From: Aliamphritea spongicola
Lineage (GTDB): Bacteria; Pseudomonadota; Gammaproteobacteria; Pseudomonadales; Balneatricaceae
Reading direction: 5' to 3'
Assembly: GCA_024347235.1 (NCBI GenBank)
Contig: AP025283.1
Location: forward strand, 3,348,001 to 3,412,000
DNA length: 64,000 nucleotides
The notes beneath the pieces were generated by a model. That model did not search any database, had not been told where the DNA came from, and saw only the letters and a program-made list of their open reading frames with translations. The position numbers and the translations under genes are program-made. This document shows, piece by piece, positions 18,230 through 30,129 of the stretch. Each line of letters opens with the position of its first letter. Position 1 is the first letter of the stretch.

Positions 18230-21115
18230 TCAGGTGGCTACAATAACGCGAATTGCATCCAACTTCAGCTGCAGGGTTTCAAGATAGCCTTCCAGCAGTT
18301 CCTGACGCTCCGCCAGCGCGGCAATTTCTTCGCTGCGGATATTCGGATTAATCTCCGCCAGCGCCATCAGACGTTCAACTTCAGCCCCAGAATATGCCGG
18401 ACATTTTCCTGTGCCGCGGCATAAAAAGCCGGCTGCTGCTTATCGGCCAGCTCTTCAGCCTCGGCTACCATAGCGTTAATTTCTGTACGGGTATGCTTAA
18501 CGATATCCACCGCCTGACGCTTACCCACCCGTTCAGCCAGATTATTAATGTGCTGCTCGGTCAGAACCTTACTCAGATCCGTACGGTTCACATCCACCAC
18601 GATACGCACCAGTGTTTCCGGCATATAACGCTGAATCTGCATTTCTTTCGGTGCCGCACAGTGCAGGGTAAAGATGCTTTCCAGCAATAAAGTGCCCGGC
18701 TTCAGCGGTGGCAGCTTAATACTGCAAACAGCCGCATTACCGAACTCCCCGGACAGGATCATATCCATCGCGCCGGACACCATCGGATGCTCCCAGCTCA
18801 GGAAGTGCATGTCTTCACGGCTTAACGCAGTGGTCCGGTTAAAGGTGGCAGTCATGCCCTCTTCCGGTAAGCCAGGGAAGCTCTCACAGTGCATATGATC
18901 ACTTGGGTGCAGCACGATGCAATTGGTACTGTGGTGTTGCTGCTCGACGCCGAACTGGTCGAACACCTTTTCCATATACTTGCTCAGCTTACTGCTGGCA
19001 CTGGCACTGTCGATATTTTCAATCAGTTCTGCTGCCCGCAGCGGATCACAGGAATTCATTTCCAGCAGTTTGTTACGGCCGGCCTGTAATGCCGCCATGG
19101 TTTCATCGGCAGCGGCACGGGTTTCCGTAATCAGTTGCTCTGCTTCATCATCGTTGGCGTGGCCGCGCAGCATGGTCAATAACGGTGTTTCAAAACGTTC
19201 AAACAACGCACTGCCCGCCGGGCAAGCTGTCGCAAAACAATTCAGACCCTGTTCGTACCAGGCCAGCAAATGCCCCTGGGCTTCGGTGAAATACGGCACA
19301 TGAATATTGACGTCATTCTTCTGGCCAATCCGGTCCAGACGGCCAATCCGCTGTTCCAGCAGATCCGGGTTCAGCGGCAGATCAAACAGCACAAGATTAC
19401 TGGCAAACTGGAAGTTACGGCCTTCGCTGCCAATCTCCGAACAGATCAGTACCTGAGCGCTGTCATCTTCATCGGCAAAATACGCCGCGGCACGGTCACG
19501 GTTCACCAGGCTCATGCCTTCATGGAACACCGCAGAACGCACGCCTTCATATAAACGCAGATGTTCTTCCAGTTGTTTCGCCGTACTGGCAGCCGCACAG
19601 ATCACCAGTGTTTTTATGACGGTTAGCCGCCAGCCACTCTACCAGCCAGGCAACCCGGGGTCGGCTTCTAGCCAGCGATCCTGAAATACTTTTTCAGGGT
19701 GCAATAATAAATCCAGATCAGCACCGTTGAGCTGCTGCTTCTCACTTTCCAGATAAAAATCCGGCTCCGGTAACGGATGCGGGTGCAGAATACGCTCAGG
19801 GAAGCCTTCCACTGCATCCCGGGTGTTACGGAACAGTACCCGGCCGGTACCGTGGTGGTCCAGCAACTCACTGATGGTGGTTTGCAACAGCTCATCGAAA
19901 GCAACAAAGTCTTCCAGATTCTGCGCAGCATCCAGCAGTGCATCCACACGGGCCTGCCCCAGATATTCAGCCAGTGACGCCTGTACAGCAGCGTCCTGAA
20001 TCTGTTCCAGCACATCATCCGCCAGCAGTGCTTCCATCAGCTCACGTACCGGCTGATACCCGGCTTCTTCTTCACGAAACTTTTGCAGATCGTAATAACG
20101 GTCCGGATCCAGCAGACGTAAACGGGCAAAGTGCCCTTCCATACCCAGCTGTTCCGGCGTCGCCGTCAGCAGTAACAGACCTTTAATTTCCGCAGACAGT
20201 GACTCAATACAGGCATACTCGGTGCTGATAGCATCTTCAGCCCACTCAAGGTGATGGGCCTCATCGACAATCAGCATATCCCAGCCGGCCATAATAGCCT
20301 GGGCCTGGCGCTGTGTACTGTTGGTCAGGAAAGGTAAGGTACACAGAACCAGCTGTGCTGTTTCGAACGGGTTCACGCCTTCATCGGACATTTCCAGCGC
20401 GGTACAGCGCAGCTCATCCAGAATAGTAAAACGCAGATTAAAGCGGCGCAGCATCTCTACCAGCCACTGGTGAATCAGACTATCAGGGACAACGATCAGG
20501 GCCCGGCTGGATTTACCGCTGGTCAGTTGCTGATGAAGGATCAGACCGGCTTCAATGGTCTTACCCAGACCAACTTCGTCCGCCAGCAATACCCGCGGCG
20601 CGAAACGCTCACCCACCTGATGGGCGATATACATCTGGTGCGGCAACAACTGAACCCGCGGGCCGATCAGACCAAAACCGGCAGACTTAACATGCTGATG
20701 CTGATTTTTCAGGGTTTCCAGCCGCAGCTGGAAACGGTTGTTCTTTCCACCTGACCGGCGAACAGACGGTCATGGGGTTTACTGAAATGCACTGAGCTGT
20801 CCAGCTCCAGCTCATCCAGACTGTGGTCTTCGCCTTCTGCATCAAAACCCAGGTAATACACACAGCCGTCTTCTTCGACCACTTCGCTGATGACAATTTC
20901 CAGCCCCTGATAGGACTTCACCTGTTCGCCAACAGGGTAAATCACCCGGCTGAGCGGTGCATTATCCACCGCGTAAGTACGCTCTTCCTGAACGGCAGGG
21001 AAACTGATCACGACACGGCGGTTGGCAACATCAACAACAACCCCAACCCCAGATTCGATTCGGTATTACTGATCCAGCGCTGACCGGGAATAAACTCTGA
21101 CAAAAGACGACTCAC
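18230..21115 (-). CDS. rapA: RNA polymerase-associated protein RapA (HepA), about four frame breaks
   Basis: About 962-residue SWI2/SNF2 ATPase that recycles RNA polymerase. An N-terminal Tudor-like part (PGQRWISNTESNLGLG, HFSKPHDRLFAGQ) is followed by the helicase core with ADEVGLGKTIEAGLILHQQ, DEAHH, and LLLLTATPEQLGMEGHFARLRLLD. The second RecA domain has CSEIGSEGRNFQFA and RIGRLDRIGQ, and a RapA-specific C-terminal domain follows. Breaks lie near 21042 (missing G), 20700, 19620 and 18388. Every segment aligns collinearly with E. coli RapA. The start is taken as GTG 21115, with a weak ribosome site. The end is TGA at 18230-18232. Confidence 0.91.
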
Positions 21116-21353
21116 TATTTCTGAAAATTCTTCGCAATATAAATCTTGCTTACCCTCAAACCATTCACACAGCATAGCAGGAAGAACGGCGGCAGCGCAT
21201 GATAGGGCTTGTTTAGATGTAGCTCAAGGGGCAAACACTCCTGTTTAACTATAAAGGTTCAGGGAATGACATAACGCAGGGAAATTCAGGTGGTCAGGCG
21301 GAAAATGGTGTATGCTTGCGGTTTAATTTTCACTGCCCACCAAAGCGAGCACT

Positions 21354-22709
21354 ATGTCCTTTATCGATCTTGATCTGGACCTGGAAATCCTCGGCGCACT
21401 GGCCGATAACGACTTCCTGAAACCCACTGATATTCAGCAACAGGCGATTCCTGCCATTCTCGATGGTCTGGACCTGCTGGCCAGCGCCCCCACCGGCACC
21501 GGTAAAACGCTGGCTTTCGTTCTGCCCGGGCTGCAGCACATTCTTGACAGTGAACCGGACAGCAGCAGCGCACCACAGGTACTGATCCTCAGCCCCACCC
21601 GGGAACTGGCTAAACAAACTTATGAAGTCATTCAGCAGCAAACAGCGAACAGCCATATCAACAGCTGCCTGATTGTGGGCGGTGTTCCTTTGGTATGCAG
21701 AAAGCTATGCTGGCGGAACGGATCGATATCATGGTGGCAACCCCGGGCCGGCTTCTGGAACTGAACGCCCAGCAATGGCTGGATATGTCCGTGGTGGACA
21801 TGCTGGTAATCGATGAAGCCGACCGCATGCTGGACATGGGCTTCATTGAAAGCATCCAGCAGATTGCAGATGTCCTGCCCCAGTCCCGCCAGACCCTGAT
21901 GTTCTCTGCCACCCTGGAAAGCGACAAAATCAAAAGTTCGCCAGCGACCTCCTCAACGAAGATGCCCGCTGCCTGGAAGTTGAACAGCCGCGGCATATTC
22001 CTGATCACATCAAGCACAGCGTCTATCAGGCTGATAACGAAGTCCACAAAGATCACCTGCTCAAAGCGCTGGTGAAAAGCCATAAAATTGATCAGGCCAT
22101 CGTCTTCGTTAACAGCCGTAAACAGGTTGATCACTGGGTACATGTGATTCGCGGCCTGGGCATCACCTGCGCAGGCTTACACGGAGATCTGCGCCAGAGC
22201 GACCGTGGCCAGCGGGTCAAAGACATGCGCCGTAAACGCATCAAGATAATGGTTGCTACCGATGTGGCCGGCCGCGGGCTGGACCTGCCGGATATCCACC
22301 ATATCATTAACCTGCAACTGCCCATGAAAGCAGACAGCTACGTGCACCGTGCCGGCCGCAGTGGCCGCGACGGCCGCAATGGTTATGTATGGTCAATTGT
22401 TGATGCACTGGACTGGCCTACTCTGGGACGGATCGAACGCTTTATCGGCCAGAAAATTGCCCGGGCGACCTATCCGGGCTTAGCGTCGAAGAAGCCGGAA
22501 CCTGTCGAAAAGAAAAGCAAAAAGCCAAGGCTAAAACCAAGACGAAAGCTAAAAGCAAAGTGAAAGGTAAAGCCGCCAAACCAAAGGCCAAAGCAGGCAA
22601 AAACCGAAAACAGGTGCCCGCCCGGCCACACCAAAAACCGCAGAGAGCAAAAGCTTCTGGTAATAAGCCGGCGGCGAAAAAGCCCCTCGCAAACCAAAAG
22701 CGGACTAAA
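21354..22709 (+). CDS. DEAD-box RNA helicase with lysine-rich tail, three or more frame breaks
   Basis: About 450-residue helicase divergent from rapA. Motifs: PTDIQQQAIP (Q), SAPTGTGKT (I), SPTRELA (Ia), ATPGRLLE (Ib), DEADRML (II), SATLE (III), AIVFVNSRKQ (IV), TDVAGRGLDLPD (V), HRAGRSGR (VI). Breaks lie near 21690 and 21945. Two more in the A-rich tail (about 22510 and 22690) would extend the product through a KAKAKTKTKAKSK-like tail to a TAA at 22707. The tail resembles those of SrmB- or RhlE-type helicases. Without those repairs the frame stops at 22563. The core call is firm, the tail uncertain. Confidence 0.86.
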
Positions 22710-22727
22710 GCACTTTTCTTCCACACA

Positions 22728-22761
22728 AAAACGCCCGACGGTTTACACCTTCGGGCGTTTT
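22728..22761 (+). terminator. Terminator after the DEAD-box helicase gene
   Basis: A perfect 11-bp stem (22728-22738 with 22751-22761) carries AAAA before and TTTT after, so it can serve both the helicase and the convergent leuA. Confidence 0.85.
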
Positions 22762-22794
22762 CTTTATGTGCTTCGCTTAGCTTGGCTTAAGCGC

Positions 22795-24524
<1,730 letters not shown>

Positions 24525-24550
24525 TTATGGCACGGTGAAAGGCAGTTTTA

Positions 24551-24584
24551 GGCCCGCCGCCGACTGATAAGCCTCTGGCGGGCC
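24551..24584 (-). promoter_or_regulatory. GC-rich hairpin in the leuA leader
   Basis: A perfect 8-bp stem (24551-24558 with 24577-24584, 18-nt loop) lies about 100 bp upstream of leuA. A leader peptide rich in leucine codons was looked for and not found, so attenuation is unproven. Confidence 0.35.
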
Positions 24585-24638
24585 TGACCGAAAACCGGGG
24601 ATCACCCGTCAATCAGTAAGGCATAGTGTAAACAGTGT

Positions 24639-24731
24639 TGTGCGCAATTACTGTGCTAAATCATCGCTTTTAAAACCAATTGCGCAATTATTATAAATAC
24701 AATACGCTTACCATATACAAATTATTGCGCG
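24639..24731. promoter_or_regulatory. Three phased GCGCAAT motifs, probable Lrp/AsnC operator
   Basis: GCGCAAT or its complement recurs at about 24642, 24682 and 24726, spaced 40-44 bp (about four helical turns). The middle one is a perfect 12-bp palindrome AATTGCGCAATT (24678-24689). The array ends next to the lrp-like start at 24742, as expected for an autoregulated octameric Lrp protein. Confidence 0.55.
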
Positions 24732-24741
24732 AGAAACAAAA

Positions 24742-25233
24742 ATGCGTTCAAACAATATCAACCTGGACCCGTTTGATATAAAAATATTGCGCGAATTGCA
24801 GCGTGACGCTAACCAGTCAAATCAGGAACTTGCAGAAAAAGTAGGCCTGACTGCCGCCCCCTGTTCCCGCCGGGTAAAACAGCTGGAAGAGTCCGGTGTA
24901 ATTCAGCAAAAAGTGGTGCGGATTGATGAACGGGCGGTCAATCTGGACCTGATTGCCATTCTGCATATCAGCATGGACAAACATATTCCCGAACGTTTTG
25001 AGGAATTTGAAGCGACCATTAACCGTTTCCCGGAGGTGATGGAGTGCTACCTGATTACCGGTCACGATGCCGACTATCAGTTAAAGGTCGCAGTACCGGA
25101 TATGGACCGCTATCACGATATTCTGCTAGGAAAGATTACCCGTATCCGGGGTGTCACCGGGGTAAAATCAGCGTTCATCATGCGTAAAATTGTGGATACT
25201 ACGTCGGTACCGCTGGACTACATTCACCCCTGA
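24742..25233 (+). CDS. Lrp/AsnC-family transcriptional regulator
   Basis: A 163-residue regulator. The N-terminal HTH (LDPFDIKILRELQRDANQS then LTAAPCSRRVKQLEESG) is followed by the RAM effector domain (VMECYLITGHDADYQLKVAV). It is full length and intact. Proteins of this type bind amino acids and regulate their metabolism. The gene lies divergent to leuA, and GCGCAAT motifs fill the shared region, so both its own gene and leuA are candidate targets. The Cys in TAAPCSRR at the recognition helix is a common family variant. Confidence 0.9.
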   Translation: MRSNNINLDPFDIKILRELQRDANQSNQELAEKVGLTAAPCSRRVKQLEESGVIQQKVVRIDERAVNLDLIAILHISMDKHIPERFEEFEATINRFPEVMECYLITGHDADYQLKVAVPDMDRYHDILLGKITRIRGVTGVKSAFIMRKIVDTTSVPLDYIHP

Positions 25234-25241
25234 TAAACCAT

Positions 25242-25270
25242 AAAAACGGCAGCTCAGGGCTGCCGTTTTT
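25242..25270. terminator. Bidirectional terminator after the lrp-like gene
   Basis: A perfect 12-bp stem (25242-25253 with 25259-25270) begins with AAAAA and ends with TTTTT, serving both this gene and the convergent Sel1-SPOR gene. Confidence 0.9.
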
Positions 25271-25287
25271 ATAAATACCGAAACAGG

Positions 25288-26391
25288 TTATGAACCCGTT
25301 GGTTTATATACATCCTGCAATGCCGATAGCTGGCGAATCCAGCCTCCTTCAGCTACCTCTGCCGGCAGCTGTGCCTGCATGCCACGCTTCGCTTCACCAT
25401 AGGTACCGAACTGATGGCGGTAAAGCACAACGTATACCGGCCCCAGCACCGTCACACTGCGGTAGTAATCCACTTTGCCCTGCAGGTTGTTATCCCGCAG
25501 AAAGCCGTTTAGCGACGGCTCATCTTTAAACTGTGCCAGCTGCAGCACAAATTTCTCCTTCGGCTGACTGAACAGCCAGTCACGGTTTTTCAGACCCGCG
25601 ACATTATCAAACGCTGAAGATGCCGGCTTGCCGGCAGCCGTAGGGCCATACAGGTTCAGCAAGCGCTCTGAAATAGCGGAATGCAAAACATCAGCTTTAT
25701 CATGACCAGCCACCTTACTGCGCTGTGCATATTCAAGCGCCCGGGGAAGGTCTGCCTCAACCTGTTCACCATTGAAGTAAATCGCTGCCAGGTTATACAG
25801 AGCATCCGGGTTTTCCTGCAACGCAGCCTTCTGATACCAGCTCAGGCTGGCCGCATGATCTTTACCCGCCAACAGAATAGCCAGAGTTACCTGAGCATCC
25901 TGATGACCGGCACGGGCAGCCAGACGCAACCAGCGTTCTCCAAGATTAAGGTCCTGCTTTACACCACTGCCTTTGAGCAACATCTGCCCCAGCTTAAACT
26001 GGCTCTCGGGCATATTTTCAGCGGCTGCCTGACGGTAATAACCCACCGCCTGCGGCAGGTTCTGTTCAACGCCCCGGCCGTACTCGTAAGCAATGCCCAG
26101 ATAATAAGCAGCCGGGGTATAGCCCGCCGCAACCGACTTAGTTAACAGCTCTACTGATTTAACCTGATCACCTTTACGGCCAAGGCTCTCGCCATAAATG
26201 CGGCCCATGGCAAACAACCCCTGAGCATCACCGGCATCCGCCAGACGGGAACAGATTGTGTTTGCTGCGGCATAGTCTTCATGTGCCAGACGGTCCAGAC
26301 ACGCAGGCCCCTGCGGATCATGATCCGCCAGTGCCGACGCTGAGCCGGCGGCCAGCAACACACTCAGCAATAAAGGTTTCTTAGCAAACAT
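25288..26391 (-). CDS. Sel1-repeat and SPOR-domain envelope protein (copy 1)
   Basis: A 367-residue exported protein. A signal peptide (residues 1-22, ending SALAD) is followed by several Sel1-type TPR repeats (AAGYTPAAYYLGIAYEYGRG, ENMPESQFKLGQMLLKGSG, ENPDALYNLAAIYFNGEQ). A C-terminal SPOR-like domain starts near residue 275 (FVLQLAQFKDEPSLNGFLRDN). SPOR domains bind glycan strands lacking stem peptides at division sites, while Sel1 repeats mediate protein contacts. Two similar genes follow upstream in the same direction, with gaps of about 100 bp. The frame is intact. The precise role is unknown. Confidence 0.83.
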   Translation of the reverse strand: MFAKKPLLLSVLLAAGSASALADHDPQGPACLDRLAHEDYAAANTICSRLADAGDAQGLFAMGRIYGESLGRKGDQVKSVELLTKSVAAGYTPAAYYLGIAYEYGRGVEQNLPQAVGYYRQAAAENMPESQFKLGQMLLKGSGVKQDLNLGERWLRLAARAGHQDAQVTLAILLAGKDHAASLSWYQKAALQENPDALYNLAAIYFNGEQVEADLPRALEYAQRSKVAGHDKADVLHSAISERLLNLYGPTAAGKPASSAFDNVAGLKNRDWLFSQPKEKFVLQLAQFKDEPSLNGFLRDNNLQGKVDYYRSVTVLGPVYVVLYRHQFGTYGEAKRGMQAQLPAEVAEGGWIRQLSALQDVYKPTGS

Positions 26392-26510
26392 TACTTTCTC
26401 CCTAACCGATACATACGGCTAAATCCCTGTCCGTCAAACCGGAATTTTCTCTGAATAAATACAGTTACACACTGTCTGAAATAACTATCTTCTGATCAGC
26501 TCTGCTCTGA

Positions 26511-27870
26511 TCAGCTCTCACCGTCAGGCGCAATATAATCTGCCTGCAGGGTGGAAAAACGCCGGTACCAGACACCTTTCTGAACACCTTCTGCCAATAC
26601 CTGCCGGGCAATTTCCTTCGACTTGGTCACGGTTTCGTAGTTGCGATGATAGAGCAACACATAAACCAATCCGGCCCGGGTGCGGGCGCGGTAATAATCG
26701 ACCTGATTCTGCAAGCCGTATTTTTCGATATAGCGGCCAACCGCTGCTTTATCGGTAATCTGTGCCAGTTGCATCACAATGTGCTGATTCGGCTGTTGCA
26801 TCAACCAGGCTTTATCACGAAAGTTAGCCGCAATCGGAGTGGCTTTTGCCGGTTTTACCGCAGCAGGCTTAACTGCCGAAGGTTGAGTCAATTTTACTGC
26901 CGCATCAGATACAGGCTTTTTAACAGTCTCTGAACGGGCCACCGCCGGTGCTTTGGCAGGTACTTTTTCAGGTTTAACAACCGCTGGCTGCTTTTCCTTG
27001 GCAGGCTTCATGACTTCCGGAGTCAGTAATCCGGCCTTCACCAAATCAGGATCTGTCTGCCCGGAAGAACTGATCTGAACAGAACTAGGCTCAACAGATG
27101 CCGGTTCAGCAACCACCGTATTGGCTTGTGCCAGACGGTCTTCAATTTCTTCCACCAGACGTTTACTGCTTAACCGTCCAAGGCCCAGACTCTGCCGGGC
27201 TAAGCGCAGCGCTTTGGTCAGATCAACCTGTTCCCCAACCGGCCTTCCGCGTAAACATCCGCCAGCTGATACAGGGCAAAGGCATTATTTTGCTCAGCCG
27301 CCTGCTGATACCAGTGCAGTGCCTGCTTATCACCGGCAGTTGCCTGCAGAATCGCCAGAGTTACCTGGGCATTGGGATCACCGCCAATGGCTGACTTTTC
27401 CAGCCAGTCCTGAGCCTGCTGGTAGTTAGCTGTCACGCCGTCGCCTTTCAGCAGCATTACGCCGGTTTTCAGCTGACTTTCTGTATGGCCTGCCTCAGCA
27501 CCACGGCGATACCAGTTAAATGCTTCAGGGAGGCTTTGTTCAACCACTTCGCCGCTTTCATATAATGCCGCCAGGTTATAGCAAGCCGGGCCATAATCAG
27601 CCTCTGCTGCAACCTTAAGCCATGTCAGCGCCTGGCTGACATCCGCGCTGGCACCACCCAGCCCCGGGCATAAAGATTAGACATGACAAAACTGGCTATC
27701 GCACCACCGTCATCCGCCAGTGGCTTACAGGCTTTATATGCACTGGCATAACGGCCATCGTTATACAGTTGCTGACAGCTTTCTTCGGCACTGTCTGCAG
27801 CAAAGGCCACAGCGCTGCCTGCAACCGCCAGCGCAGCAATCAGAAAATTGTAAAACCGCTGTTTAATCAT
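26511..27870 (-). CDS. Sel1-repeat and SPOR-domain envelope protein (copy 2), about three frame breaks
   Basis: About 453-residue paralogue of copy 1. Its signal peptide starts at ATG 27870 (IKQRFYNFLIAALAVAGSAVAFA). The mature part opens with a Cys-paired SCQQLYNDGRYASAYKAC block, then Sel1 repeats (WYRRGAEAGHTESQLKTGVMLLKGDG, QNNAFALYQLADVYAEG). A Pro/Lys/Ala-rich linker (PAVVKPEKVPAKAPAVA) precedes the C-terminal SPOR domain (HIVMQLAQITDKAAVGRYIEKYG). Breaks lie near 27662, 27555 and 27240. The long linker probably spans the periplasm between membrane-side repeats and the cell wall. Confidence 0.8.
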
Positions 27871-27968
27871 CCCGTTACCCTGCACGGCCGTCACTGACGA
27901 CAGATTGATTTCAAGAGCTCAGAAAGCGATATACGATACCTGTGTAGTACTCAGAACGCACATTTTTT

Positions 27969-29792
27969 CTAATTATCAGAGGGTAACGATCCGGGAGTCC
28001 GGTATAACTTCTGCAAAGTACTGTACTGGCGGACCCAGTGACTACGGCGCGCCTTACGGGGCAGACCGGCCAGAGCCTTTTAGCAGCAGCAACGGTGTCG
28101 AATTCACCGTACACCAGTACATAGTAAAGACCGGCATCCCGCTGGGTGCGGTAGAAATGCCAGCCTTCAACATCCTTCAGACCCACCCGGCGAATATACT
28201 TTTCCATCCCTTCTTTATATTCACCGTTGGTCAGTTGGATAACGTAACGCTCAGAAGGTTGCTGCATCAGCCAGTTATCCGCTTCCATTCCGTAAGGACC
28301 GGGCTCTTTTTCCAGAATCGGAGGAACCGGATTCACGAAAGGTTCTGCAGGCTCACTGTCCTTAACAGAAACGGCTGCAGCCGGCTCAATCCCTGAGGAT
28401 GCAGATAGTGCCGGCTTTTCAGACACAGCAACTTCATCCACAACAGCTTCATTCAGCGATTCAGAGCTGGCACTGGCCGCCGGCGGGTTTGAATCGGTTA
28501 CCTGCGAAATCGTATCAGCATCAACCTGCACAGACGCAAGTGTCAGCGTTTCATCCGCAATATCACTGTTCGGTTTAACAGCAGAGACTTCACCGGTGAC
28601 CATCTGCTCCAGTACTTCACTGCGAAGCTGTTCTGTATCAGCAGCCGCAATTACGTCTGCCTCTGAGGTCTCAGATACATTCGCAGAAGCAAGATCCTGT
28701 TCAGTCTTAGCAACCGGTGTGTTCGGCTGTGCGGCTTCCGGCGCTATTTCATCCGGAACAGTCACGACAAAATTGTTTTCAGCAGTCGGTGCCGGCACTG
28801 ACTGATTCAGTGTTTCACCCTGTTCAACCGGGCTGTCGGCAACTGCCAACTCAGACTGAACATCTGCAGACACCATATCAGGGCTGGTCTGAGGCGTTGT
28901 TTCTGCAACAGCAGTCTGAACATCTTCCTGAACTGCCGGCGACATCTCCGCCAGAATTTGTTCACGTAATGGCTTGGCAGAATAATTACCCGCCTCAATC
29001 GCTTCATCCACCAGCCTAAGGGCTTTGGTTAAATCACGGGCAACACCCTGGCCGCTGAAATACACCAGCGCCAGATTCTGCTTGGCAGACACATTCCCTG
29101 ATCAGCAGAACGCTGATACCAGCGAACACTGTCCTGTGGATCAATTTCCGCCAGCATGACACCTAAAGCCATTTGCGCATTATGGTTGCCCGCTTCCGCA
29201 GACTTACGAATCCAGTGCTGTGCCTGTACCCGATCTTCTTTACGCCGCGGCCTTCAAAAACAACGTTCCCAGACGCAACTGCGCATCCGGCAACCCCTGT
29301 GCTGCCGCACGTTTATACCAGGCATACGCCTGCTGAAGATTCGTTTTCACGCCGTAGCCGCCTTCGTACATAGCACCTAAGCTACGCTGGGCTTTAGCAT
29401 GATGGGCCTGTGCGGCCTGTGTATACCAACGGACAGCCTGCTGGTTATCCTGCTCAACTCCCTGGCCTAACTGGTACGCCAGTGCCAGCCGGTAAGCTTC
29501 AGCATGGCCGTTCTCAGCAGCAACTTTATCCCAGAAAATCCCCGCTGGTCTCCCGCGGTGCTGCCTTTCTGGTAATAGATTGTCGCCAGAATAAATGCCG
29601 CACGGGCATCATTCTGTTCAGCCAGCCCCTGGCATGACGCCTGAGCGGCCACTAAGTCCCGCTCAGAATATGACTGGTAACAATCAGCTTGTTGCGCCGC
29701 TTCCAGCGACAAAGGCAGTCCGCACACCAATGGAATCATCCAGGGGCAGACGGCTTAAACATCCGTTGTATAGCAACTTTAATAGCAGCCAT
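27969..29792 (-). CDS. Sel1-repeat and SPOR-domain envelope protein (copy 3, largest), several frame breaks
   Basis: About 607-residue paralogue starting at ATG 29792, with a signal-like N-terminus and a Cys-containing DCYQSYSERDLVAAQASC block. Sel1 repeats are spread over about 29460-28980. A long acidic, Ser/Thr/Val-rich linker (about 200 residues, for example EAAQPNTPVAKTEQDLASAN) follows, and a SPOR domain closes it (YVIQLTNGEYKEGMEKYIRR). Breaks lie near 29740, 29525, 29250, 29095 and 28082. The last repair (an A in an A-run) moves the stop to 27969 and restores a tail like that of the other copies (QYSTLQKLYRTPG). The acidic linker contrasts with the basic one in copy 2. Confidence 0.76.
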
Positions 29793-30129
29793 TGATCATT
29801 TCCGTATTACTGTTCAGTTTTTATCATCAGCGATGATAACCGGTACAACCAAAATGAAAACTTAAGGCATGATTATCAGCCCGGCTGATAACGCATCCCT
29901 ACCTAAATAAGGTGATCATCCGGAAACTGTTGCAGATAACCGACATAAAGATTCGGTGTATCGATTATTCATCAATAACTTAGCACAGCACCAGACATCA
30001 GAACGGATAATACCACAAGAGGTAAATAGAGGGTGAATGGCTGTTAACGACATATGACTAAATAATCATCAGAGCAGCACTAAAACGTGAAAACCGCCCC
30101 GCCGGTGCACAGCGGGGCAGTTGGACCGG
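29793..30129. other. Intergenic region between Sel1-SPOR cluster and TRAP operon
   Basis: Holds the Sel1-SPOR promoter region near 29800-29900 and, at its right end, a hairpin (GCCCCGC 30096-30102 with GCGGGGC 30112-30118) followed on the minus strand by TTTT, the probable TRAP-operon terminator. No gene was seen. Confidence 0.6.

Noticed and set aside
22560-22790. Separate lysine-rich protein after the DEAD-box helicase
   Set aside because: It reads as the basic tail of the helicase displaced by frame breaks in A-runs.
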